64,000 nucleotides of DNA from Anthonomus grandis grandis (Eukaryota > Arthropoda > Insecta > Coleoptera > Curculionidae): positions 1,178,001 through 1,242,000 of the forward strand of contig NC_065556.1 of the NCBI RefSeq assembly GCF_022605725.1, in the 5' to 3' direction. The notes beneath the pieces are model-generated. The model did no database searches and was not told the origin of the DNA. It was given only the letters and a program-made list of their open reading frames with translations. Positions 33,742 through 44,319 of the stretch are shown here, one piece after another; the first letter of the stretch is position 1; each line of letters begins with the position of its first letter. A program made the position numbers and the translations under genes.

Positions 33742-36443
33742 CTATATTCTGGATTGATTTAAAAACAAAAGTTTATAATATTTCCTATACACATTTAACG
33801 AAGTATTAAATATTGGTTTATAAGTATTAAAGAACTTAACGGCATTATAAGTAAAAGATCGCTCGAATAGAGCCGTGGAATGGTGCGACATGGTCAAGAT
33901 ATTGTATCTAATATTTCGAGTGTGAACATGGTTTCTTGGTATTAACTTTTCAAAAAGATATTCAGGTCTTTGACTAACATATAATCGATAAAGAAAAGTA
34001 GAAGTGAAGAATTTGAATAAGTAAGGTAGGGTTAACCACCTCAACTGAAGTATAGAGTCTGATACATGATCAAACTTTCCGAGGTTAAATATAAATCTAC
34101 AGCAAGTATTCTGCACGCGTTGCAGGCGGTAACGATTTATTTGGTCTAAGCAAGGATAATAAACTATAAGGCAGTAATTTAGAATAGATAAAACAAGAGC
34201 CACTACAAGTTTTTTCCTAGTTTTAAAATTTAAAATGTGTTTATTGGTATAAAGCATACGCATGCGTAAATAACACCTCTGCAGAAGAGTATTAACATGT
34301 TCCTTAAACCTTAAAGAATTGTCTATTTTATGTCCCAGAACCTTCACAGTATCAGAGAACAAAATAGTTTCGTTATCCAATTGAATGTGAACAGTTTCCA
34401 TTATATTTTTATGTGATCCTCGGTTTGAAAACAAAACCATTTTTGTTTTATTAGGATTAATGACAAGGTTATGCTCTTTTGAAAATTGATTTATTACGTT
34501 CAGATCAGCGTTAATAGTATCAGCCACGTTATCAAAATTAGCAGAGTCGAAATAATGTATGTATTGAGTATCATCAGCATACTGATGTATTTCAGAATCT
34601 TCAACTAGACCGGGTAAATCTGAAGTATATATAAGAAATAATAATGGGCCTAGAATCGACCCTTGTGGGACACCAGAAATAATGTTTTTCGAAGCAGAAT
34701 ATTCATTATTCACCTTCACTTTCTGGGTTCTACGCCATAAGTAAGTTTTAAAAAAGGACAAAACAACCTCACTACAGCCATAATATTTCAGTTTCGCTAC
34801 AAGCAAATCATGATCGATGACATCAAATGCTTTCGAGAAATCAAGGGCTATCATAATGGCTGAAATCTTTTTGTCAAGAGCTCGCATGATATTATCGGTG
34901 ACGTTTAGAAGTGAACTAGCTGTACTATGATGTTTCCTAAAACCAGATTGATGGGAAGGGAGGATATTATTTGATGATGACAGCTGCATATAGACTATTC
35001 TTTCGAGAACTTTGGAGATTACGGGAAGCAAACTTATCAGACGCAAATCTTGAATACTTTCAGGACTGGAGGATTTGGGAATCGGACATACCACTGATTC
35101 ACGCCACGCCGTAGGAAAATATCCTACCTCCAAACAACAATTTATAATATGAGTGACATGATCCAGTATATCAGGGAGACATAAGTGTAACATACGTCGA
35201 GTTATGTTATCCACACCAGAGGCATTGGACCTAATATTTTTTATAGTTTTTTCGACAGTACTTTGGTCTACTAAAGAAAAATGAAAATTATCCTCGGTAA
35301 ATTTATTACTGGAGTAGAAGTTAATTTTGTTTACACATTTATCAGATTTATTAAAAACACTTACAAAAAAATCATTTATTTGATTTGGATCAGATATATT
35401 AAACGGCAGCTCGTTATTATACTTGGTTGTTTTAATATTTAAAGTTTCTAGACCTTTCCAAAGTTTTTTACCAGTTTTGTCACTCTCCAAGCTTGCAAGA
35501 TATGCAGCTTTTTCTCGTCTTATTGATGCCAACGCAAAATTACGACACTCCGTGTAATATCTCCAATTTTCTAAACACTTGTGAATTTTGTATTTAGTCA
35601 AAGCCTTATCACGTTCCTTTAAAATAAGTCTTAAGGTGTCTGTCAGCCAGGGAGCTGGCTTTTTACTGACTCTTATAGTTCTGTAGGGTGCATCTGTGAT
35701 AAATCGATCCTAAAATATATCTCATTGAAATGTTTAAAATTGCGGATGGTTATAAATTTTTGTTTTTGTCTTTTAACTACTAATTTTAAAGTGCAGAAAG
35801 GTATTTGATTGTGATCACTTAAACTTGACATAACGGTGCCACTTTTATGACAAATATCTTTAGTATTGATAAAAATGGGATCCAAGCATGTTGCAGTAGT
35901 ATTTATTATACGAGTTGGTTCATTTATTAATTGTACGTACCCAAAAGAGGTAAGCATAGAATATAATGAATTAGGTTTTAACATATCAATATTTAGATCT
36001 CCCAGAATTACTGAATAATCATAGGTCACTAAAAGATGTGGAACAACTTCTTCCAGGAAATTTATAATTTCAAACGCTTTCGATTTGAGGGGCCTGTATA
36101 TTATAAGTATTGCAATATTGTGAATACCAATTTTAACATTTAGGAGCATAAATTCAAAGTTTACATTATTAACATTAATATTTACAATTTCCCAATGAAA
36201 CATTGACCTGACATAGATGCCAACACCACCCCCAACTCTGTCTAATCTATCCTTTCTAAAAAAATTATAACCTGGCATAGAAACCGCACTGCTTAATATA
36301 TTTTCATTCAGCCACGTTTCACTTATACCCATAATATCATATTTATTGTTTACAAAACTGAGAAAATCCGAAAAACTTGGCAATAAAGAACTAATATTTA
36401 AATTGGCTACATTTAAATAAGAATTTAATTGTTTGTTAGCCAT
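33742..36443 (-). pseudogene. ORF2: APE endonuclease + reverse transcriptase, one frameshift
   Basis: The endonuclease (36443-35673) shows 'NVANLNISSLLPSF', 'GISETWLNENI', 'DRLDRVGGGVGIYVRSM', 'SVILGDLNIDML' and 'SLSDHNQIPF'. The RT (open from about 35690, first Met at 35601) runs 619 residues with 'HQSGFRKHHSTASSLLNV', 'ALDFSKAFDVIDHDLL', 'SGVPQGSILGPLLFLIYTS', 'HQYADDTQYIHYF' and the C-terminal 'HTRNIRYNILTMSHHSTA'. All catalytic boxes are intact. The only break seen is a single-base shift near 35690-35710, after 'YFRIDLSQ'; beyond it 'APYRTIRVSKKPAPWL' continues in another frame. It primes reverse transcription at a nicked target. A sequencing error could explain the break. Confidence 0.88.
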
Positions 36444-36505
36444 TTCTAATAAACTATAAATATAAAATAAACTATAAAAATAGCTATTTATCCCAGTAAA
36501 AATAG

Positions 36506-37711
36506 TTATTCGTAATTAATTTGAGATCCAAGCTTTAAAAGATATTTCTGATAGGAAAGACAATCTTTATCAAAGCTATAGTGGTTAAAAGAGATAGACC
36601 TTACATTATGTTTGTTATGAGAACGTAATTTAATACAATTAATACACATTTTTTCTTCAGAAATACATTCTTTCAATTTATGATTTTTTCCGCATTTGGG
36701 ACAAGTGTCTTTTTGTTCGCGACAGTCTTTTACGGTGTGACCATATGCACAACATCGAAAACATTTAATAACACGCAGATAGTCCTCCACAACTGACTTG
36801 CTCCATCCCACAAAAACCGATCCTATTCCTAGAAGGCGCTTACGAAGTGCCGGGCAAATTTCAATCACAAGGTCAATTTTGTTATTGCGTTTCTTTAACT
36901 TGGTAATATATTTGATTTCAGATGCTAAGTCTGAGATATCATTTAAAGACATTATGTTGCCTATTATTTGGTCCGGTGTATCTAACCCTTCTAAACGCAC
37001 TCCCTTTATGATTAATCTTGGATTAAATTTTTTAGCTTGATCAATACTATATTTTTTGCCCATTTTTGCAATTAAACTAGTTTTTAATGTTTGCAGCGAT
37101 CTATTGTCTTGACAATGTACTGCAACTCCGCCACGAATTTTCTTTGTATTGTTTATGCAAGCTTTAATCTGGCCCGGATTAACGCAATGTGTAATGTCAT
37201 TTAAAACATCATTCTGCTTGGTATTCTCGTTGCTACTTTTAACAATTAAGACAGAAGAATTTGCTTTAACAAAATCGCTATATTTGTTGTTAGGTGGTTT
37301 GTTAGAAGTGCTACTATTATTAGGTAATAATTTAGTTTTCAAGCTATTATATTCATTACTCTCAAGGGAATCTAAAATTGATTTCTGCAAATTAATGGTA
37401 TATTCAGAGTTTTTTAATAATCTATTCGTTAACTCAAGCTCCTGCTGCAAACAGGAAACCTTCATTTCCAAAATAGTATTTTGAGTATCGACTTCGTTGC
37501 CCTTAAAAGCCTTTGTAACATTTTCATTACATTTTTTGCACAGCCAATGCAGGTTTGGTGTATCAACAACAATTTTTAACCATGAATCCTTAATACCAGA
37601 GCATTGCACGTGAGACTTAGCCGAACAACCGCTGCATTTAATCTGCTTGTTATTAACAATGAAATTGTCGCTACACTCGCAGCATGTATCCACATATACA
37701 TCCGGAGCCAT
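36506..37711 (-). CDS. ORF1: Gag-like RNA-binding protein with zinc fingers
   Basis: This intact 401-residue frame lies 62 bases upstream of ORF2. The N-terminus (residues 10-62) has a PHD-like finger: 'CCECSDNFIV', 'KCSGCSAKSHVQCSG' and 'HWLCKKC'. A predicted coiled region follows ('LEMKVSCLQQELELTNRLLK', about 80-115), then a domain of unknown fold. The C-terminus (about 318-370) has CCHC-type knuckles: 'CFRCCAYGHTVKDC', 'CPKCGKNHKLKEC' and 'CINC'. ORF1 proteins of this type coat the element RNA and take part in its import and integration. PHD-like plus CCHC architecture is known in Jockey/CR1-group elements. No stop or frameshift is visible. Confidence 0.85.
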   Translation of the reverse strand: MAPDVYVDTCCECSDNFIVNNKQIKCSGCSAKSHVQCSGIKDSWLKIVVDTPNLHWLCKKCNENVTKAFKGNEVDTQNTILEMKVSCLQQELELTNRLLKNSEYTINLQKSILDSLESNEYNSLKTKLLPNNSSTSNKPPNNKYSDFVKANSSVLIVKSSNENTKQNDVLNDITHCVNPGQIKACINNTKKIRGGVAVHCQDNRSLQTLKTSLIAKMGKKYSIDQAKKFNPRLIIKGVRLEGLDTPDQIIGNIMSLNDISDLASEIKYITKLKKRNNKIDLVIEICPALRKRLLGIGSVFVGWSKSVVEDYLRVIKCFRCCAYGHTVKDCREQKDTCPKCGKNHKLKECISEEKMCINCIKLRSHNKHNVRSISFNHYSFDKDCLSYQKYLLKLGSQINYE

Positions 37712-38102
37712 GTTGAGCTCTCTCTAATGCAAGGAAATTGAGCACAATCTGGCAACGTTGCAGGGCGATCACCAAAAGTTTCGCTGCACAGTAAGCAGTG
37801 GAAATCGAAATCCCAGATAATTGTTATTACAAATATGCATGAACACAGCCAAAAAAAAAGTAAACATGCAAATAAGCACTTTATGTTTACAAGTAAAAAC
37901 ATAAGAATGGAACTTGCCTTCAATAGCCGGTAAAGATTGCACTATAATTATTAATAGAATATCCTTTTTACTTATTAAACTTTGCAAAAAACTCTGCTTT
38001 TAAACATTTTCAAGGAGTAAATAATATTTTGATGTTTTACGATCACCAGCGTTGCCGGATATCCAACCAACCACCCAAGGTAGAACAAACATTGTTTTTA
38101 CC

Positions 38103-40705
38103 TTACTTTCTCTTGATTGTAATCTCTATGGGGTTTGTTAAATCTTTGAATAAAAAATTAATACAGGACTATTTTTTAACTTTTTCTTTTGTATGAAAAT
38201 TTTGTTTCTTTTAATATTTCTGATAAAGTTAACTATAATTAGAGCGACATTACAAAAAAGTAATTAAAGTCATTAGTTGTACGTCATTAAATACCTACAT
38301 TATCTTGTAGAATGTTTGCCAAGTCTACACCTAAATCTTCATTGTACTCTTCCTTGTCGGATTTGTGGAGTCAATCCGCAGCGAATTTCACTATTCACTA
38401 CATGTTCCTTAGGTTTATGTATGACATCATATAGTTTGTTTAGTTTGGACTAAATGACTTTTATTTTGAAATCTAGTTTCTCTTCAATTTTTTATATTAA
38501 ACAAGTAAAAATAGTACAAATTTTAGTTATTAATTTCTCGATTTGGGCTTCTACTATACGGTTAGAGCTATCACCACGTATCGATTTAGCTCCCTCTAAT
38601 ATACAAGTACTCTCTAATTATCGACTAACTTATTAACCGTAATAATTAAAATTCACGTCGACCTTTTTTGGGTAAGATTAATAGAAATACACTTTTGAAC
38701 TTACTCAGGATATGTCATATACTTTATTGTACAAATTGCGGTTAGCTGCAATAAAATATTGGGAAAAATATACCAAATATATCGCAGTTTAGGGCCTCGT
38801 TACTCTAAAAAGAATTCCAATAATATTTAAAAAAATATAAAACAAACATAGCCCTTTTTAATAATAATTTATGTATTTTTGTTGCGGCAAAAAAATTGCG
38901 ACCAATTTAACTAAAAAACCTCGTAATAACATATTAACTCATATGAATAAAATGTAGCCTCCAAACATTGAATGCAATAAAACTTTTAGCGTGCCCAGCA
39001 TTATATTTTCATTCCCCGTAGAACGACTAAAATCTATACCTAATGCACGTATTGCATGACCATTAAGGCATGTTTTGCTTTACTTTCACCACATTTCTAT
39101 TTACATTGAATGTTTTTCTCTATATATTTTTTTGACGATAATGGCACTATGCTATGTTTTAAATATCAATAAAACTTGTGTGTGCCTAACGTTTAAGAGG
39201 CAATTTCGCTGCATAATTAAAGAATAAAATGGCTGCTCGGCGCAGCTTGTATTAGGGTCACCCTTTCGAACAAAAGAAATAAATCTTATCGGGAGGTCGT
39301 ATTGGCTATACAGAGGACAAGCAGATACAAGAAACGGAGTGTAGCATTTAATTATTCCTCCCCTGTTAATTTTAAGAGGAAAAGAGGGAGGATTTTATGG
39401 TAATGCTGCTAACTTAAGGCGAGGCGGTAAGAATTTTCAAGCTTAAAATTTGTTTCGCCACTTTGCGTTCCCCCTTCTTATCTCTCTATTGAGAAGCACG
39501 CTTTGTTCTTGATTAAAATGCAAATTTCGGGATGAGTTGTTAAGAAAGAACGCCCATTACGTTAAGTATTGTTAATATATTGCCTTTACTTAAGAATAAA
39601 TCAGCTTAAGTTATAAATTATGATTTATAGACTCGTTACGGCATATTGCAATAACTTCATGGCAAGTTCAACTTTATTTATTAATTATTAACAAAAATTA
39701 GAAGAGATCATATATTATGATAAAAATGATTAAAAAATAACGGATTTCTGTTTAAAAATGTTTCAAATGAATTTGTGCATAACTTAATTGGTTATGATAT
39801 ATTATCTGTTTTGCATAATTTAATAGAATATGTTGAACATGCAATTTTAATTTAAACTACTTTTATTATTTAATTTAGTTGATGCTATATACTACTCGAT
39901 ACTCTCCGGATATTGGAAATTTAAATGGCTTCGTTCACTTTATTGATAGTTATGTGCAATAATTCATTTGCAGATTTGTTTAAAATTTGTTATCTTCTGA
40001 AGCCACAATATTTTCCTCTTGCTCAGGATTCTCCTGTCACTTCATCCTAAAAATTAGGTGGAAAATTTTTCTATATTTCTATATTTCTAATATTTTTGTT
40101 TAATGGTGAAAACAATCTCATATTCCTTCTTTATTCAATGGAAGATTTCAATATTTGTTATTTAATGAGCCCAGAAAATTCTCTTTATAAAGTACATTTC
40201 AAATGCTGCGAGTTTTTTAAATACTTTTAATGGTGCTTCAGAAAGTAATTTTGTATAAGTAGGTCTTGAGCCTTCAGGATATAATATAAACTATCTGTTA
40301 ATATTTTTATTCTGTATACTTTATTTTAATTCATATAACTATAAGTTGTCTATTAGCACTGAGTAGTTTTACTGTTTATTTTGTATAAGTACCATTCTTA
40401 GATTATGCCAACTAATTGCTAATTAATTAAAAGTTAGATATTTATTATTAGAGCCTTGCTGATCCTAAAAAAACTTTCTTATCTTAGAATCTACTTTAAA
40501 GTCAATATAGTGTTATATAAATATCTACTATTATTTGGATCTTCACCTAAAGCTTCATAAAATCCAGACTATGTGTATCATCTCTGCATTATCGTAATCA
40601 TTTAAATCTTTATCCAAATTTATTTGTTCTTCATAGATTAATATAAAATCTCCTTTGTTTTCAGCCAACTTCTGATATTCGTGGAAGAATCATGTGTTTT
40701 TGTAA
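38103..40705. other. Gene-poor stretch; contains dispersed TGCATAACTTAATTG repeats
   Basis: No coding region is recognised. Around 39230-39560 the sequence is less AT-rich (GGGAGG and GAGGCGG patches) but has no frame. Bases 39510-39630 resemble 47690-47810 (ATGCAAAT..CGGGATGA..GAACGCYCATTAYGTTAAGT). Bases 39776-39791 and 39812-39824 belong to a short dispersed repeat described separately. Confidence 0.45.
39776..39824 (+). repeat. Dispersed TGCATAAYTTAATTG pair (copy 1)
   Basis: TGCATAACTTAATTGG (39776-39791) is followed 20 bases later by TGCATAATTTAAT. Further copies lie at 45232-45246, 47637-47652, 50716-50730 and 50780-50793, often followed by GTATATxATG. They are older and shorter than the TEs around them. 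Confidence 0.5.
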
Positions 40706-41220
40706 TACAGGGTGTCCATTTATAAACTGACACATTTTAACTGCTTATAAGTTGAGAACGAAAAATGACAACAATGTGAGGTTTTCACAGAACTTCATCA
40801 ATATTTTTAAAGTTTTTTTTGACAGTATTGCTAACTTTTAAAATTTACCTAAAATAGGAGGAAAAAAATTGATGATTTTCAAAGGTCGATATCTCAAAAA
40901 TTTTAAATGTAACACCCTGTATTTTTTAATTTCACATGAAACCTGTTAAATCTCTTTTTTTACAGAGCCAATTTTAGTAAATGACACCTTTTTGAAAATT
41001 TTCCTAGAATACATATTCGGTGATTGATGAACATTTTTTGGTAATTGTCTATGTATCACTTTAGCATAAAAAAGTATTTATTCTATATATTAAATTACAA
41101 CTATTTACAACAATTTTAACAACAAATAATTAAAGAAATTAATTTTAATTTATAACTTATAAATTAGCTGCTGAATATGATCCCCATTTTGCTCGGAACA
41201 CAAATGTAAACGGAGAAATA

Positions 41221-42514
41221 CGAGGGCGGGTCAATAAGTCCGTGACTTTTTGGTTAAAAGACAGGTTTTTATATAAAAAGTTATTTTATTTTTCAACATA
41301 GTCTCCTGTGAGTTATATACACTTAGTCCAACGTTTCTCCAATTTTTTTATCTCTTCGGAAAAATATGATTTGGCGAGGTCATCAAAATAGGTATTTGTT
41401 TGAGAGATGATTTCGTCGTTGGAGTCAAATTTCTTTCCGCCGAGCCATTTGTTTAAGTTTGGGAATAGGAAATAGTCACCGGGGGCTAAATCTGGAGAAT
41501 AGGGCGGATGAGGAAGTAATTCGTAACCTAATTCATGGATTTTTGCCATGGAAACTGCACATGTGTGGACCCTTACATTGTCCTGGTGGAAAAGAACTTT
41601 TTTTTAGCCAATTGTGGTCTTTTTTCTTTCAGTTCCTCATCGAATCTATCCAATAAGTTGGTATAATATTCTTTATTGATTATTTTCTCCTTTTGAAGAT
41701 AGTCAATGTCGATTTTACCACGTGAATCCCAAAAAACGGTCGCCATGACTTTATTGGCTGACAAACCCACCTTTGCCTTCTTGGGCGCCGATTCACCCCG
41801 AGAAATCCACGGTTTTGACTGCTGTTTGGTCTCCGGCGTATTGTGGTGGATCCACGTTTCGTCCACGGTGACGAAACGACGCAAAAATTCGTCCATATTG
41901 CGGTTGAATAAGGCCAAACACTCCTGGGAAATTGTCACACGGTTGCGTTTGTGGTCGATTGTGAGCAAACGCGGCACCCATCTTGCGGAAAGCTTTCTCA
42001 TACATAAATGATCATTCAAAATTGAAGCTACTGAACCATGTGAGATGCCTATGGCTTCCACAATCTCTCTCACTTTTAATCTCCGATCGGCTAAAGCCAT
42101 ATCGTGAATTTTTTCGATTGTTTTGGATGTAGAGACCTCCACTGGGCATCCAGAACGTTCGGCATCTTCCGTGCTTGTACGGCCACATCGAAATTCAGTA
42201 AACCACTTCTTTACCATGGAAATGGATGGTGCAGCGTCCCCATAATATTTATCAAGCTTAGCCTTGGTTTGAGTGATGGTTTTTTTCCGTAAAAAATAAT
42301 GCTTAATGAGCACACGAAATTCACTTTTTTCCATTTTCTTCTCAAAACGAGTGGTAGTCTGCTATTAACAGCTGTCAAACACAAACTAAATGACGCAGCT
42401 TGTTCAAATTTCGACAGGCGTCAATTGACAGTTCTCTGTTGACAGGAGCAGAGTTGCCATTTCCATTAAAGGGCGGGAAATTCAAAAAGTCACGGACTTA
42501 TTGACCCGCCCTCG
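41221..42514 (-). mobile_element. Mariner transposon, 1294 bp, nested in the DD41D element
   Basis: The ends CGAGGGCGGGTCAATAAGTC (41221) and their exact reverse complement (42514) are about 30-bp inverted repeats. TA occurs directly outside both ends (41219-41220 and 42515-42516), as mariner requires. The length is typical for a full mariner. The good preservation suggests a recent insertion. Confidence 0.95.
41313..42334 (-). pseudogene. Mariner transposase, one single-base frameshift
   Basis: This cut-and-paste transposase moves the surrounding 1.3-kb element. The frame from 42334 begins MEKSEFRVLIKHYFLRK, with the paired helix-turn-helix region ('SMVKKWFTEFRCGRTSTED', 'GISHGSVASIL') and a variant 'WVPRLL' linker motif. 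The catalytic domain has 'FVTVDETWIHHNTPE', 'FHQDN' and 'YSPDLAPGDYFLF'; the second and third aspartates are 34 residues apart (DD34D). The only lesion seen is in an A tract at 41598-41605 (8 bases, where 9 would keep frame), just before FHQDN. With 9 the frame would be 340 residues, standard for mariner. C-terminus 'KKLEKRWTKCI'. Confidence 0.93.
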
Positions 42515-44167
42515 TAAGTTGCCGAAGGCGCTTTGTAGCATAGTTAAAAAGGTTTACTATGTTGTTGCGCAGTTCATCCAAATTTCTTGGGGTTGGATTG
42601 TAGCAACGCTCTTTTACATATCCCCATATACAAAAATCTGGAATGGTTAGATCGGGAGAATAAGGTGCCCACTCGATTGGACTTGCTCGCCCTATCCATC
42701 TGTTTCCAAAAGTAATATCTAAGGAATCCCTTGCGACCCTGGAGAAGTGTAGTGGTGCACCGTCTTGCTGGAAGTAGACCGTGTCTAAAATTCCATCCTG
42801 CTGAAGTTGAGGATAAAAAAATGTTTCCAACATATCGGTGTAATTGTTTCCATTCACTGTTGCTTCTTGAAAAAAAATGGCCCATAAATTTTAGATTTCG
42901 ATACTGTACACCAAACGTTCAGCTTAGAAGAATCTCTTTCAAATTCGTTATACACTCGAAGATTTTCATCTTCCTAAATTCGGCAGATATACTTATTTAC
43001 TCCACCACTGATTAAATTGGTATCCGGCTCATTTCTAAAAAGATCTAGTAGTGTTTCGCACATTAAATATCTTTTTTCAAGGGCGCGATTTTCTATTTTT
43101 TGGAAAGTTTGAATTTTGTAGGGTTTAAACTTAATGATTTTTAGAATTTTCACTTTTTGACATATTTGTCATTTGAGCTATCTTACTAATAGATATTTGA
43201 TTATTGTTTAAGGACAACACTTCTTTTACCAACTAAATATCATTCAACAGATTATTTTGTGCATTCAGGTTTATCCTAACTTTTCTTTTAACTGTTCCCC
43301 CCTGGGAAAATTGGCGTACCCAATGAAGTATAGAATTGCGTAAAGGTGAAGCCCTTTCAAAAATCAGCCTAAATCTTCTTCTCGTCTGCGTAACTGATTT
43401 GCATTCACAAAATAATAACACGCAACGTGCCTTTTCCCAGGTGGTAAACATATTTAAACCTTGCAAAATCTTTAAAAAATGCATAAATACATATAGAAAT
43501 CAAATTATTGGGACTGCCCAACGAATGACGTTAAAAAGATTTGACAGTAGTCGAAGCCCACAAAACAAATTGTGCAACTGACAGCCTCCTTAACAAGCTA
43601 CAATTGTTATTGTTGTCACTTAATACCAAGAATGTTATTTAAGAGGTATTTATTGTAGGAAAATTTTCAAAAAGGTGTCATTTATTAAATTTGGCTCTGT
43701 AAAAAAAAATAATGAATTTGAGACAATTTATACATTTTCAGAAAGAAGATTTGACAGTCTTTCATGTGAAATTAAAAAGTATAGGGTGTAACATTTAAAA
43801 TTTTTGAGAAATCGGCCTTTGAAAATCATCAATTTTTTTCCTCCTATTTCAGGTAAATCTTGAAATTTGGCAACATTGTCAAAAAGAACTTTAAAAATAT
43901 TGATGAAGTTGAAAACCGCACATTGTTATCATTTTCCGTTCCCGACTTATAAGCAGTTAAAATGTGTCTGGTTATAGATGGAAACCCTGTATTAGATTTA
44001 TCAGTTCTACTTGTTTTCCTGATATTTTCCCTTATGTGTAATATTTGAGCAGAGATCAATAATTTTGTCATCATTCCAGTTATTGTTTTTTTTGTTAATA
44101 CAAAAATCTCTTCCATTCTTCTCAAAGAGATAAATATACAAAACTGACGAAAATAACAAAAAGACAC

Positions 44168-44319
44168 AGTCACGGTCTCACAACGTGCAATAACAGGTTA
44201 CACGTGTTTCGCTCTAGCCTCAGTGTGAAGGTTGTGATATGACTTTTTTTAAAGGCCTGATGATGCTCTAGCTAGAGCGAAACACGTGTAGCCTGTTGTT
44301 ATATGTCGACACCGTGACT
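44168..44319. repeat. Head-to-head pair of hammerhead-bearing repeats
   Basis: The left arm (44168-44218, AGTCACGGT...TCGCTCTAGC) and right arm (44271-44319, GCTAGAGCG...CACCGTGACT) are imperfect inverted copies. Each contains the GAAACACGTGTARCCTG half of a hammerhead ribozyme. Only the right copy keeps the full CTGATGA box. The unit sits 180 bp to the right of the Tc1-like element and shows no coding sequence. Confidence 0.7.
44250..44300 (+). ncRNA. Hammerhead ribozyme motif, complete core
   Basis: CTGATGA (44257-44263) is followed by stem II GCTCT-AGCT-AGAGC (44265-44278), GAAA (44279-44282), the palindromic stem III CACGTG (44283-44288) and TA (44289-44290). Stem I is AGGC (44253-44256) paired with GCCT (44291-44294). 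All conserved bases of the hammerhead core are present, and all three stems can form, stem III as a short palindrome that pairs best in a dimer. The expected cleavage is after A44290. Confidence 0.8.

Larger units (their letters stand above)
33507..38095 (-). mobile_element. Nearly complete non-LTR retrotransposon (ORF1 + ORF2)
   Basis: On the minus strand: 5' UTR (about 38095-37712), ORF1 (37711-36506), ORF2 (36443-33742), a 200-bp 3' UTR ending AATAAAGACATA and a (TTA)n tail (33541-33508). TTTTACC occurs at 33500-33506 and again at 38096-38102, which would be the target-site duplication and sets the ends. ORF2 has one frameshift. This is the best-preserved copy of the clade also seen at 14-20 kb and probably the youngest. 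Copies of this type can supply protein to defective relatives. Confidence 0.8.
41150..43484 (-). pseudogene. DD41D Tc1-like transposase, split by mariner and decayed
   Basis: The N-terminal helix-turn-helix region (43484-43233) reads 'TTWEKARCVLLFCECKSV', 'RRFRLIFERASPLRNSI' and 'LHWVRQFSQGGTVKRK'. The catalytic C-terminal part (42885-42515) has 'VYFQQDGAPLHFSRVARD', 'RWIGRASPIEWAPYSPDL' and 'IPDFCIWGYVKERCY'. Between the aspartate of QQD and that of IPDF are 41 residues, the spacing of the DD41D (rosa/VS) group. After 'NYATKRLRQL' the frame is cut by the mariner insertion (42515). The conserved end 'CSEQNGDHIQQLIYKL' resumes at about 41200 and stops at 41150. The segment with the first aspartate (42900-43230) is badly decayed. 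Confidence 0.82.
40708..43989 (-). mobile_element. Tc1-like (DD41D) transposon with about 330-bp TIRs, TA target
   Basis: The left end CAGGGTGTCCATTTATAAAC (40708) and the inverted right end CAGGGTTTCCATCTATAACC (43989) are flanked by TA on both sides. The inverted arms extend about 320-335 bases (to about 41030 and from about 43655), with shared blocks such as 'ACATTTTAACTGCTTATAAG' and 'ATCAATTTTTTTCCTCCTAT'. The transposase lies on the minus strand between them and is interrupted by a 1.3-kb mariner. Without the mariner the element would be about 2.0 kb. Confidence 0.85.

Noticed and set aside
36798..37484. Two plus-strand frames of 80 and 111 residues
   Set aside because: They are antisense shadows of the intact ORF1 of the non-LTR element.
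41850..41880. GTTTCG/CGAAAC palindrome
   Set aside because: It is part of the mariner transposase coding sequence, with no CTGATGA box.
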